Assembly (NCBI GenBank): GCA_947575805.1
Contig: CANPOY010000011.1
Coordinates: forward strand, 1 to 62,149
Reading direction: 5' to 3'
From: an uncultured Lachnospiraceae bacterium
Lineage (GTDB): Bacteria > Bacillota > Clostridia > Lachnospirales > Lachnospiraceae
Length of the DNA stretch: 62,149 nt
Shown here: piece after piece, positions 1 to 7,670 of the stretch
Layout: every line of letters starts with the position of its first letter
How positions within the stretch are numbered: the stretch's first letter is position 1
Made by a program: the position numbers and the translations under genes
The notes under the pieces: generated by a model
Seen by the model: the letters and a program-made list of their open reading frames with translations, nothing else
Told to the model about the DNA's origin: nothing
Databases searched by the model: none

Positions 1-1
1 A

Positions 2-463
2 AACATTTGTTGTCAAGGTTCAGTTCTTGGCTACGAGTTTTATTTTCGTAGCAACGCGCATTCGGAGTATACAGTTGTCATGTGTGACATTGACTGGTTC
101 AAGAAGATTAACGACACCTATGGGCATGATGCCGGGGATTATGTTTTGGTTACGCTTTCAAAGCTGATTGGCGAAAATGTAAAAGACTGCGGCTTTGCAA
201 GCCGCTGGGGCGGTGAAGAATTTTTGCTGGTCTATCAGTTAGCACATGATGCGGCAATGCAAAAGGTGCGGCAGATGCAGCAAAGAATCAGGGAGTATGA
301 TTTTACATATGAGGGTAAAACAATTAAGGTTACGATGACATTCGGCGTGGAGGCAGATAACGGTTCTGCGCCTTATGAGCGGCGGATTTCCCTGGCAGAC
401 GGGAACTTATATGTTGGTAAGAATAACGGACGGGATCAGATTATTGACGGACGGGCTGTTTAA
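2..463 (+). CDS. GGDEF-domain protein, C-terminal part (5' end outside window)
   Basis: The reading frame is open to the left edge, so only the last 153 or so residues are visible. They form most of a diguanylate cyclase (GGDEF) domain: a D-W-F-K-K-I-N-D segment at 107-130, the GHDAGD turn, and an intact GGEEF active-site signature around 208-222. Proteins with this signature make cyclic di-GMP from two GTP. The sensory N-terminus cannot be seen. The stop lies 32 bp before the start of a solute-binding lipoprotein that has its own strong ribosome binding site, so the two may be cotranscribed and may act together as receptor and signalling enzyme; that link is inference. Confidence 0.9.
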   Translation, partial: NICCQGSVLGYEFYFRSNAHSEYTVVMCDIDWFKKINDTYGHDAGDYVLVTLSKLIGENVKDCGFASRWGGEEFLLVYQLAHDAAMQKVRQMQQRIREYDFTYEGKTIKVTMTFGVEADNGSAPYERRISLADGNLYVGKNNGRDQIIDGRAV

Positions 464-495
464 CGGCAGATCTGCTGAGGCAGGAGGAGACGGAT

Positions 496-1275
496 ATGAA
501 GAAAGTTTTGGCAGGGATATTGGCAGGTATGATGGTTTTTATGGCAGGATGCAGCAATATACCCGAGAATTCGGTACACAATCTGAGTGATTTGGAGGGA
601 AAGAAAATCGGAGTACAGTTAAAGACAACAGGTGACAGCTATGCTACCGAAATCAAGGATGCCGATGTCCAGCGCTTTGCCAAAGGACGCGACGCGGTTG
701 AGGCGCTGCGGGCAGGGAAAATAGACGCTGTCATGCTGGACGATGCTCCGGCAAATGTATTTGTCCGGGAATATGGAGACATCAGGATTCTGGAAGAAGC
801 CTATGCGGATGAAGAATACGGGATTGCCGTCAGCAAGGATAATCCGGAGCTTCTGCAGAGGATCAATAAAGTGCTGGAAAAACTGCAGTCTGAGGGGGTC
901 ATTGACCAAATCGTGAAAGCGTGGATAGAGGGAGGAGAAACCAGATCCGCCTATGACGGGCAGACGAAGGATTCCTATGCGGGAGGTACGCTGCTGATGC
1001 TGACCAACGCAGAATTCCCTCCTTATGAAGATAAGCTGGAAGACGGAACCATTGTGGGAATCGATATAGACATCATGAAGGCAATTTGTGACGAGCTGGA
1101 CATGAAATTACAGGTGGAACATACCTCCTTTGATTCGCTGATCGCATCGTTGCAGAGAGGGACGGGGGATGTTGCCATGGCGGCAATGACGATCAACGAA
1201 AAACGGCTGGAGCAGGTAAAGTTTTCCAATATTTATATGTCCGCAAAGCAGGTTATCATCGTCAGAACCAAATAG
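496..1275 (+). CDS. Circularly permuted SBP_bac_3-type solute-binding lipoprotein
   Basis: 259 residues. The N-terminus is a lipoprotein signal peptide ending in the lipobox MAGC. Residues about 28-145 match the second half of an amino-acid-binding protein (LSDLEGKKIGVQLKTTGD, then the D-A-V-M-L-D-D segment, then the C-terminal helices ending KAWI). Residues about 160-259 match the first half (GGTLLMLTNAEFPPYED, V-G-I-D-I-D-I-M-K-A-I, M-T-I-N-E-K-R-L-E). The halves are therefore swapped relative to the family, joined by a linker of about 18 residues, with the new ends at the hinge. AGGAGG lies 8 bp before the ATG. There is no permease or ATPase nearby, so it is an orphan binding protein. A truncated tandem SBP is the alternative origin. 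Confidence 0.85.
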   Translation: MKKVLAGILAGMMVFMAGCSNIPENSVHNLSDLEGKKIGVQLKTTGDSYATEIKDADVQRFAKGRDAVEALRAGKIDAVMLDDAPANVFVREYGDIRILEEAYADEEYGIAVSKDNPELLQRINKVLEKLQSEGVIDQIVKAWIEGGETRSAYDGQTKDSYAGGTLLMLTNAEFPPYEDKLEDGTIVGIDIDIMKAICDELDMKLQVEHTSFDSLIASLQRGTGDVAMAAMTINEKRLEQVKFSNIYMSAKQVIIVRTK

Positions 1276-1314
1276 GTTTTAGTAAATCAGATGTCGGCGT
1301 TGATAAAAATTTGC

Positions 1315-1343
1315 TTGTCAAGCCGTCGTTTCTGTGTTAAAAT
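1315..1343 (+). promoter_or_regulatory. Promoter for tRNA-Leu
   Basis: TTGTCA (1315-1320), a 17-bp spacer and TAAAAT (1338-1343). The expected start is about 25 bp before the mature tRNA. Confidence 0.65.
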
Positions 1344-1373
1344 CATATTTGTTGTGGGGCAGTACCCACACGG

Positions 1374-1456
1374 GCCGGCGTGTCGGAATGGCAGACGAGG
1401 CAGACTCAAAATCTGTTGTGGGCAACCACGTGCGGGTTCAAGTCCCGCTGCCGGCA
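1374..1456 (+). tRNA. tRNA-Leu (anticodon CAA)
   Basis: A complete cloverleaf is readable. The acceptor stem GCCGGCG pairs with TGCCGGC and is followed by discriminator A. The anticodon stem GCAGA/TCTGT encloses loop CTCAAAA, giving anticodon CAA, which reads UUG. A long variable arm (about 1417-1430) and a TTCAAGT T-loop are typical of class II leucine tRNA. The 3' CCA is not encoded. The gene stands alone, with its own promoter and terminator. Confidence 0.95.
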
Positions 1457-1462
1457 GGAGCA

Positions 1463-1502
1463 GGAGGCGACATTTTTCGAAAGAAGAATGCCGTCTCCTT
1501 TT
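1463..1502 (+). terminator. Rho-independent terminator after tRNA-Leu
   Basis: Arms 1463-1473 and 1488-1498 pair with one mismatch and one G-T wobble, around a 14-nt loop, followed by TTTT. Confidence 0.75.
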
Positions 1503-1577
1503 GAATTGCAGAAAATGGCAGTAAAATGAACCTTTCGCCATTTGTATCCGTCTATGTCAATGAAAGGAGGAAATGAG

Positions 1578-2852
1578 GTGGATGAGTTTGAGAGATTACT
1601 GGAAGCAGAGCGAAGTCCTGTGGAACGGTTCGTGAAATTTCGGATCGCTTCCAGGGCAGATGCGGAGGATGTACTGCAGGAGGTATATTTTACGGCGTAT
1701 CAGAAGTATTTCCAGCTGAAGAAGCCGGAATCCTTCAAGGCATGGATCATCAGCATCGCCAGAAACAAGTGCAACGATTATTTCCGAAGGAAAGCAGCCT
1801 GTTATGAGATACCCCTTGACGAACTGGAGGAGCAGCAGTTGTCTGACAGCAGGCACGGTTTTTCCGTGGTTTCCACTGTGAGGGAAACCTTAAGCCTGTT
1901 GGGAGATAAGGATAAGCAGATCCTGTATCTGTACTTCTGGAAGGAGATGTCTCAGGCAGAAATCTCAAGGCGGCTGAACATTCCCGTGGGGACTGTGAAA
2001 AGCAGATTGTACACGGCGAAGAAGAACTTTATGAACAAGTATCCCCGTTATTACACTGACGAATCGAAAGGAGAATGGAGTATGAAAAAGTTACCGGAAT
2101 TGATGCCCGAATATAAGATTGAGGTGAGCACGGAGCCGCCCTTTGCGGTGAAATGGGAAGAGCTGATGGGATGGTTTCTGATCCCCAGGTTGGGAGAAAA
2201 GCTGTCCTGGGGGATGTATGACATGCCTTCCCGCAAATGCGGCCATATTTACGATATGGAGGTCATCGGCAAGGCAAAGGTTCACGGCATTGAAGGGGTG
2301 GAGCTCACCGCCAGAGAAGCGTCCTACTCGGATAAAAAGGATGTAATCAACCGTACCTTTGTGGCCCAGCTTACCGACACTCACTGTCGTTATCTGTCAA
2401 CGATCAGAAATGACGGGGATGTCCGCAATTTTATAACCTTCCTGGACGGGGAGGAATTCCTGCCTAACTGGGGCTTTGGGGAAGATAACTGCGGCAACGA
2501 AACCAATCTGACAGTCAGGGGTGATATTCTGAGAAACGGCACGGTTATTACAAGCGCACAAAAGGCTTTCCTGCTGGACATTGTAGGGAGATATACGGTT
2601 ACCATCGGCGGAAAGCGCTATGATACGGTTTGCGTCATGGATATTGAGACCTATAACTGCGGCGTTGTTTCCGAACAATTCCTGGACAGGAACGGCAGGA
2701 CCATTCTCTGGCGCAGGTTCAACCGTGACGATTGGGAGCTGGACCATTACAAAAAGAAATGGAGCGAACAACTGCCGGACAATGACAGGCTTACCGTCAA
2801 CGGAACTACCTATGTCCAGTGGTATGACTGCATCACGGATTACATTCTGTAA
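1578..2852 (+). CDS. ECF-type sigma factor with large C-terminal domain
   Basis: GTG start at 1578, 7 bp after AGGAGG (1565-1570), so an upstream in-frame ATG at 1542 is unlikely to be used. 424 residues. Residues 1 to about 165 are sigma-70 region 2 (ADAEDVLQEVYFTAY, S-F-K-A-W-I-I-S-I-A-R-N) and region 4 (EMSQAEISRRLNIPVGTVKS). The remaining 250 or so residues, starting around MKKLPELMPEYK, are not a catalytic family I can name; they are rich in Trp, Tyr and Asp and have no membrane segment. Extra C-terminal domains on ECF factors often act as built-in regulators, and none of the neighbours is an obvious anti-sigma factor, so self-regulation is possible (inference). Confidence 0.85.
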   Translation: MDEFERLLEAERSPVERFVKFRIASRADAEDVLQEVYFTAYQKYFQLKKPESFKAWIISIARNKCNDYFRRKAACYEIPLDELEEQQLSDSRHGFSVVSTVRETLSLLGDKDKQILYLYFWKEMSQAEISRRLNIPVGTVKSRLYTAKKNFMNKYPRYYTDESKGEWSMKKLPELMPEYKIEVSTEPPFAVKWEELMGWFLIPRLGEKLSWGMYDMPSRKCGHIYDMEVIGKAKVHGIEGVELTAREASYSDKKDVINRTFVAQLTDTHCRYLSTIRNDGDVRNFITFLDGEEFLPNWGFGEDNCGNETNLTVRGDILRNGTVITSAQKAFLLDIVGRYTVTIGGKRYDTVCVMDIETYNCGVVSEQFLDRNGRTILWRRFNRDDWELDHYKKKWSEQLPDNDRLTVNGTTYVQWYDCITDYIL

Positions 2853-2858
2853 ATCGAC

Positions 2859-2881
2859 ATGTCATTCCTCCGGAATGACAT
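2859..2881. terminator. Perfect 10-bp hairpin between convergent genes
   Basis: ATGTCATTCC (2859-2868) and GGAATGACAT (2872-2881) form a perfect stem with a 3-nt loop, covering the capA-like stop codon and starting 6 bp after the sigma factor stop. Neither strand has a U-tract, so it may act as a 3'-end stabiliser rather than a classical terminator. Confidence 0.45.
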
Positions 2882-4016
2882 AACCTCCATCCTCGCCAAA
2901 TTTCGTGCCGAAGGGTTCGCTTAAGGTATTGATCCGGTTCAGGATGGAGGTATAGTCTTTGGCCTCTGCCGGGGTGGGGCAGTAGTCGTTCCGGGACATG
3001 ACGGAGCTGACAAAGCAGGGGATCACCCTGGCCTGCTGATCCTCCTGCTTTACCCCGTCAATAAAAGTAAAGGTCTGCTGAAAGATCATGGTCTCCTTAT
3101 CTTTGGGGTTCCTGTTGGCGCCGAAACAGAAATTTCCCATGCTGTAGACGATAAATCTTCCGTTGTAGACCTCAATTCCCTGCAGGACATGGGGATGGCA
3201 GCCCAGCACCAGATCTGCGCCCCAGTCGATACATTTTTTCCCCAGCTTCTGCTGGTAGTCTTCAGGATAATCCTCCCTTTCCGCACCCCAGTGACAGCAG
3301 GCAAGGATCAGGTTGACCCCGTCATCCTGCAACTTTCGGATGCCTTCCTCCAGCCAGGTCTCCACTTTATGGCCGTCATAGACCTCGTTTACAGAGACAA
3401 AGCCGATGCGGAGTCCTTTCGTCTCAAAGATGCCGATGTTGCCGTCATAGGCATAGGGAATATCGTTTTCTTCAAACAGGGCCACGGTATCTTCGCTTCC
3501 CTGCCTGCCATAGTCCATGCGGTGATTGTTGCCGAAGCTGACGGCCTCTATGCTTCCCAGAGGCAGAATCTCAATATAGGAGGGATCGCCCTTAATATTG
3601 TACTGCTTTTCCACCAGATCCGTTGATTCCGTGAGGACTCCTTCGAAGTTCACGATGGTCATATCGTCCGCTTCAAAAATGTATTTTACATTTTGAAAAA
3701 AATATGCAGGACCCTGCTGATCGTACATTTCCCGGAAAGTTCCCGCGTAGTCGTGAATCTGCAGGATACCCAGGGACACATCCCCGGCGGCGGAAATGGT
3801 GAGCCGCGTTACCTCCGGTTCCGGTGTGGAGGCGGGTTCCGGCGTGGGGAGAGAATCCGCCTGCAGCGGTTCGGGCTGCAGGGATTCAGGCTCGGTGAGG
3901 CGGGAATCTATATTGGAGCTCTCCGTCGCTGTCAGGCCACAGCCGCAGCAGCATCCTGCCAGCAGGAGGGCGGCAGCAATTGATTGTAGGAAAAGAATAT
4001 ATTTACGCATTTTCAT
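2862..4016 (-). CDS. CapA/PgsA-family lipoprotein (metallophosphatase fold)
   Basis: 384 residues. A lipoprotein signal peptide (LLLAGC lipobox near residue 22) is followed by a Pro/Glu/Ser-rich linker (about 35-70). The CapA domain follows, with TISAAGDVSLG, NFEGVLT, FGNNHRMDYG, ACCHWGAE and LVLGCHPHVLQG, which carry the metal-binding Asp, Asn and His residues of the calcineurin-like fold. Family members take part in poly-gamma-glutamate or capsule synthesis, but no pgs or cap partner genes are present, so the substrate is unknown. The start is either this ATG or the in-frame ATG two codons later. It lies 34 bp downstream of an SDR on the same strand, probably in one operon. Confidence 0.85.
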   Translation of the reverse strand: MKMRKYILFLQSIAAALLLAGCCCGCGLTATESSNIDSRLTEPESLQPEPLQADSLPTPEPASTPEPEVTRLTISAAGDVSLGILQIHDYAGTFREMYDQQGPAYFFQNVKYIFEADDMTIVNFEGVLTESTDLVEKQYNIKGDPSYIEILPLGSIEAVSFGNNHRMDYGRQGSEDTVALFEENDIPYAYDGNIGIFETKGLRIGFVSVNEVYDGHKVETWLEEGIRKLQDDGVNLILACCHWGAEREDYPEDYQQKLGKKCIDWGADLVLGCHPHVLQGIEVYNGRFIVYSMGNFCFGANRNPKDKETMIFQQTFTFIDGVKQEDQQARVIPCFVSSVMSRNDYCPTPAEAKDYTSILNRINTLSEPFGTKFGEDGGYVIPEE

Positions 4017-4050
4017 CCCCCATAGTGTAAATCATATCATGAAAGGTACT

Positions 4051-4818
4051 TTAACGCCGGAAGACGTTCCAGACCGTCATCAGGAGGGTATCCGGCACGA
4101 GTCCGGCCAGGATACGGTGCAGGGTGCATACAAAGCCGGGAGTGGAGACGGCGCGGCCTCTTTTGCTATCCTTCAGAGATAGACGGACCACGTCCTCCCG
4201 GCGGGAGGAAAGGGCGAAATTATTCACCTGGCAGCCGCCGTCGGTTTTTTTGGCAGAGCTGATAAATTCCGTGCCTCTGATCCAGAAAGGACATACGGCG
4301 GTGACGCGGATGCCCGTTCCGGCAAGTTCCCTGCCAAGCGCGCGGGAATAGCGATACAGGAAGGCTTTGGAGGCCGAGTACACATTCAGGTATGGCAGTG
4401 GCTGAAAGGCAGCCGCAGAGCAGATTTCCAGAATATGGGCGCCTCTGTGCATGTAGGGAAGCACGGTCTGGGTCACGGAAACCGCAGCACGGCAGTTCAG
4501 GTCGATCATACGCTCGCACTGCTCCAGCGGGATGTGCCGGTAGCTGCCGATCTTGCCGAAGCCTGCGTTGTTGACCAGCATCCGGACGTTGGGCTTCTTT
4601 TCTTTTAAGAGGGCTTCCATTTCACGGATGGATTCCGGCCTGGTCAGATCAAGGGCCAGAGGGCGCAGTACGGTAACCACATCATCCTGCAGCGCCGTCA
4701 GCCGATCGCTTCTTCGGGCAACGACCCAGATTTCGTCAAAGCTTTCACAGGCATCCAGCTGACGGACATATTCTGCGCCGAGGCCGCTGGACGCACCGGT
4801 TACAATAGCTATATTCAT
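4051..4818 (-). CDS. Short-chain dehydrogenase/reductase
   Basis: 255 residues from an ATG at 4818, preceded by a GGGAGGA site about 10 bp away; an in-frame ATG 30 bp further upstream has no such site. It begins MNIAIVTGASSGLG, the Rossmann nucleotide-binding motif, and carries NNAGFG and the catalytic YSASK. Classical SDRs are NAD(P)-dependent oxidoreductases of about 250 residues; the substrate cannot be inferred. The C-terminus is basic and hydrophobic. A consensus -10 (TATAAT, minus strand, 4851-4856) lies just upstream, without a clear -35. Confidence 0.85.
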   Translation of the reverse strand: MNIAIVTGASSGLGAEYVRQLDACESFDEIWVVARRSDRLTALQDDVVTVLRPLALDLTRPESIREMEALLKEKKPNVRMLVNNAGFGKIGSYRHIPLEQCERMIDLNCRAAVSVTQTVLPYMHRGAHILEICSAAAFQPLPYLNVYSASKAFLYRYSRALGRELAGTGIRVTAVCPFWIRGTEFISSAKKTDGGCQVNNFALSSRREDVVRLSLKDSKRGRAVSTPGFVCTLHRILAGLVPDTLLMTVWNVFRR

Positions 4819-4878
4819 AAATAATATGTCCTCCCATATGTTTAACAATTATTATACACCTTTTTTTCAAAATTACTA

Positions 4879-4907
4879 TTGATTTTTACGCTTTAAACTG
4901 CTAAACT
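4879..4907 (+). promoter_or_regulatory. Probable promoter for the aldolase gene
   Basis: TTGATT (4879-4884), 17 bp, TAAACT (4902-4907) in the intergenic region between divergent genes. Confidence 0.45.
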
Positions 4908-4939
4908 ATCCTATGAATGGAGTTCCTGTTGAGAAGTAT

Positions 4940-4966
4940 CTACCGGGAGGCGGCGCCTTCCGGTAG
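4940..4966. repeat. GC-rich inverted repeat in leader of aldolase gene
   Basis: Arms 4940-4950 and 4956-4966 pair over 11 bp with one G-T, around CGGCG. No T-tract follows on either strand. It sits between the predicted promoter and the aldolase start, so it would form in the 5' leader of the mRNA. Confidence 0.6.
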
Positions 4967-5028
4967 GAAGAATGCGCAAAGCGGAGTGTTTACACATTTT
5001 TACCGACAGCGCGGAAACGGAGTGCAAT

Positions 5029-6003
5029 ATGAAAGAAATATCCAGTTTGATTCAATATCGGCAGAGTGTAAAGGTGGTGGATGCCACGCTGCGGGACGGA
5101 GGCCTGGTAAATGATTTTTATTTTACGGATGAATTTGCAAAGGCGCTGTATCTGACCAACCTGCGTGCCGGCGTAGACTATATGGAGTTTGGCTATAAGG
5201 GTTCCAGGGAAATGTTTGACGTGAATAAGTTCGGTAAGTGGAAGTTCTGTAAGGACGAAGACATAAGGGCCATTGTGGGAGAGAATGCCACGGATCTGAA
5301 AATTGCGGTCATGGCGGATGTGGGACGCTGCGATTACAGGACGGATATTATCAATCGTGCCGACAGCCCCATTGACCTGATTCGGGTGGCAACTTATCTG
5401 AATACCATTCCGGGTGCCGTGGAGATGATTGAGGACGCCGCCGCAAAGGGATATGAAGTGAGCTGCAATATCATGGCAATCTCCAATGTTCAGGAGGGGG
5501 AGCTGAAGGTGGCGTTGGATATTCTGGGGCAGACGCCGGTGGATGTGCTGTATATCGTGGACAGCTATGGCGCCATTTATCCGGAGCAGCTGGCCAGGCT
5601 GGCGGACATTTATATGAATGCCGCCACAAAGTACAATAAGAAGGTGGGCATTCATGCCCATAACAATCAGCAGCTGGCTTTTGCCAACACGATTGAGGCA
5701 GTGGGAGACGGTGTGGATTGGCTGGACGCTACGTATGCCTCCATGGGAAGAGGGGCAGGCAACTGTGCCATGGAGCTGCTGCTGGGATTCCTGCGCAATC
5801 CCAAATATAATGTATATCCGGCGATCCAGTTCGTAGATGCGCATTTGAATAAGCTGAAAGAGGACGGTGTGGTATGGGGATACGATCTGCAGTACCTGAT
5901 GACAGGGCTTTTGAACCAGCATCCCAGGACGGCCATCCAGTTTACAAAAGAGAAAAGGCATGATTATGCCGAGTTCTACCGGGAGGTAGTGGCCCAGGAC
6001 TGA
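5029..6003 (+). CDS. DRE-TIM aldolase-like protein (HMG-CoA lyase/HOA aldolase fold)
   Basis: 324 residues from an ATG at 5029 with ACGGAG 6 bp upstream; an earlier in-frame ATG at 4972 lacks a site. The signature V-V-D-A-T-L-R-D-G-G starts near residue 18, and the metal-binding H-A-H-N motif lies near residue 209. These place it in the DRE-TIM metallolyase superfamily, which cleaves or forms carbon-carbon bonds next to a ketone or thioester (4-hydroxy-2-oxovalerate aldolase, HMG-CoA lyase, isopropylmalate synthase). It is shorter than the synthases and lacks their C-terminal regulatory domain. No dehydrogenase or hydratase of a meta-cleavage pathway lies alongside, so the substrate is unknown. 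Confidence 0.8.
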   Translation: MKEISSLIQYRQSVKVVDATLRDGGLVNDFYFTDEFAKALYLTNLRAGVDYMEFGYKGSREMFDVNKFGKWKFCKDEDIRAIVGENATDLKIAVMADVGRCDYRTDIINRADSPIDLIRVATYLNTIPGAVEMIEDAAAKGYEVSCNIMAISNVQEGELKVALDILGQTPVDVLYIVDSYGAIYPEQLARLADIYMNAATKYNKKVGIHAHNNQQLAFANTIEAVGDGVDWLDATYASMGRGAGNCAMELLLGFLRNPKYNVYPAIQFVDAHLNKLKEDGVVWGYDLQYLMTGLLNQHPRTAIQFTKEKRHDYAEFYREVVAQD

Positions 6004-6040
6004 AGGAAGCCGGAGAAGCAGGCGCCAAGGCGGAAAGCAA

Positions 6041-6069
6041 TTGTTGTTTCTCCGGTTATTGGGTATAAT
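6041..6069 (+). promoter_or_regulatory. Promoter of the metY leader
   Basis: TTGTTG (6041-6046), 17-bp spacer, TATAAT (6064-6069). It is followed about 100 bp later by a strong terminator, so it would make an RNA of about 130 nt unless readthrough occurs into metY. Confidence 0.65.
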
Positions 6070-6087
6070 GAACGAAAAGGAAGGCGA

Positions 6088-6156
6088 ATGGATGGACTCA
6101 TCGGCAAAGTGGTGCCGGCTGGAATATACGAAGGGTTTTCCATAAAGCTGCAGTAA
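6088..6156 (+). CDS. Possible 22-residue leader peptide
   Basis: ATG at 6088 with AAAAGG 7 bp upstream, reading MDGLIGKVVPAGIYEGFSIK then LQ and stop. A second ATG at 6092 in another frame would give a 17-residue peptide (MDSSAKWCRLEYTKGFP) and is equally well placed behind GGAAGG. Both lie between a promoter and a terminator upstream of metY, the position of an attenuator leader peptide. There is no run of Met or Cys codons, so amino-acid sensing is not obvious. Translation is unproven. Confidence 0.3.
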   Translation: MDGLIGKVVPAGIYEGFSIKLQ

Positions 6157-6168
6157 AATGCTGACAAG

Positions 6169-6208
6169 TCCTGTAAACGGTGTAAATGCGCTGTTTACAG
6201 GATTTTTT
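6169..6208 (+). terminator. Terminator or attenuator upstream of metY
   Basis: TCCTGTAAAC (6169-6178) pairs perfectly with GTTTACAGGA (6193-6202) and is followed by TTTTTT. It lies 140 bp before the metY start. It could end a short leader RNA or control metY by attenuation. Confidence 0.8.
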
Positions 6209-6347
6209 ACAGGAAAGCGGGGCAGCCCCGCGCAAGAAACAGTTGAACTTTAGACGGGGAATGTGTATACTGGAAAGTGGTTTTGTATGCGCAGAACGGT
6301 TTTGCATTTCAAGGAACCGGATCGCGGGAAAGGCAGGGAGATTACGG

Positions 6348-7628
6348 ATGAAAATCAGCAGCATATGTGTGCAGGGAGGCTATACGCCGGGGAACGGGGA
6401 GCCCCGCCAGATCCCCATTATTCAGAGCACGACATTTAAATATGACTCCAGTGAGGACATGGGGAAGCTTTTCGACCTGGAGGCGTCTGGATACTTTTAT
6501 TCCAGGCTTCAGAATCCCACTAACGACCATGTGGCGGCAAAGATCGCAGCACTGGAGGGCGGCACCGCAGCCATGCTCACCGGGAGCGGGCAGGCGGCAA
6601 ATTTCTATGCTTTGTTTAATATCTGCGGTTGTGGGGATCATATTGTGGCGTCGAGCACTATTTACGGAGGCACTTTTAACCTGATTTCCGTCACCATGAA
6701 GAAGATGGGAATAGATGTTACCTTTGTGAACCCTGACGCCACCGAAGAGGAGCTGAATGCGGCATTTCAGGATAATACCAGGGTTATGTTCGGCGAGACC
6801 ATAGCAAATCCGGCGCTGACGGTGCTGGATATTGAGAAGTTTGCCAGATGTGCCCATGCCCATGGGGTTCCGCTGATCATTGATAATACCTTTGCTACGC
6901 CGGTGAACTGCAGGCCCTTTGAGTGGGGGGCGGATATTGTGACCCATTCCACTACAAAGTATATGGACGGCCATGGGGCGGCTGTGGGCGGCGCTATAGT
7001 AGACAGCGGGAACTTTGACTGGATGGCACATGCGGATAAGTATCCGGGTCTGTGCACTCCCGATGAAAGCTACCATGGAATTACCTATGCCCTGAAATTT
7101 GGGAAAGAAGGGGCGTTTATCACAAAGTGCACTGCACAGCTCATGCGTGATTTCGGCTCCGTACAGAGCCCTCAGAATGCCTTTCTCCTCAATCTGGGAC
7201 TGGAAAGCCTGCATGTGCGCATGAAAAGGCATTGTGAAAATGCCCAGGCGGTAGCGGAGTTCCTGGCAGGTCATGAAAAGGTGGCATATGTAAATTATTG
7301 CGGACTGCCGGAGAATAAATATTATCAGCTGGCGCAGAAATACCTTCCCGGCGGAAGCTGCGGCGTGGTGTCCTTTGGCTTAAAGGGCGGAAGGGATGCC
7401 GCCGGCGTCTTTATGGAGAGCCTGAAGCTGGCGGCTATCGAGACCCATGTGGCAGATGCCAGAACCTGTTGTCTGAATCCGGCTTCCAGCACACACCGTC
7501 AGCTGACGGATGAGCAGTTGAAGGAGGCGGGAGTGCCCGCCGAGCTGATCCGGATCAGCTGCGGTATTGAGGACAGTGAGGATCTGATCGCGGATATTGC
7601 GCAGGCACTGGCAGAAGTTTCGATTTGA
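6348..7628 (+). CDS. metY: O-acetylhomoserine aminocarboxypropyltransferase (sulfhydrylase)
   Basis: 426 residues from an ATG at 6348 with AGGGAG 7 bp upstream. A Cys/Met-metabolism PLP enzyme: residues 1-20 carry ICVQGGYTPGNGEPRQIPII, followed by QSTTFKY, the Y-S-R-L-Q-N-P-T segment, and the PLP lysine in THSTTKYMDGHG. It makes homocysteine from O-acetylhomoserine and sulfide in methionine synthesis. The length and the S-T-T-K-Y-M-D-G-H motif favour MetY over cystathionine gamma-synthase. No SAM-I riboswitch was found upstream; instead there is a short promoter-terminator leader. Confidence 0.92.
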   Translation: MKISSICVQGGYTPGNGEPRQIPIIQSTTFKYDSSEDMGKLFDLEASGYFYSRLQNPTNDHVAAKIAALEGGTAAMLTGSGQAANFYALFNICGCGDHIVASSTIYGGTFNLISVTMKKMGIDVTFVNPDATEEELNAAFQDNTRVMFGETIANPALTVLDIEKFARCAHAHGVPLIIDNTFATPVNCRPFEWGADIVTHSTTKYMDGHGAAVGGAIVDSGNFDWMAHADKYPGLCTPDESYHGITYALKFGKEGAFITKCTAQLMRDFGSVQSPQNAFLLNLGLESLHVRMKRHCENAQAVAEFLAGHEKVAYVNYCGLPENKYYQLAQKYLPGGSCGVVSFGLKGGRDAAGVFMESLKLAAIETHVADARTCCLNPASSTHRQLTDEQLKEAGVPAELIRISCGIEDSEDLIADIAQALAEVSI

Positions 7629-7670
7629 TAGATATGCGTGTTGAAGCGGGCAGGGAGGTATAAGAATGAA

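Noticed and set aside
4990..5961. Long antisense reading frame opposite the aldolase gene (and similar ones opposite metY, trpB, ffh and the FtsA-like gene)
   Set aside because: These are shadows of codon bias in the real genes: no ribosome sites, no recognisable domains, His/Arg-rich low-quality protein.
6010..6347. Possible SAM-I riboswitch or T-box before metY
   Set aside because: Neither the SAM-I core nor a T-box GGTGG-type motif is present; only a promoter, short ORFs and a terminator are seen.
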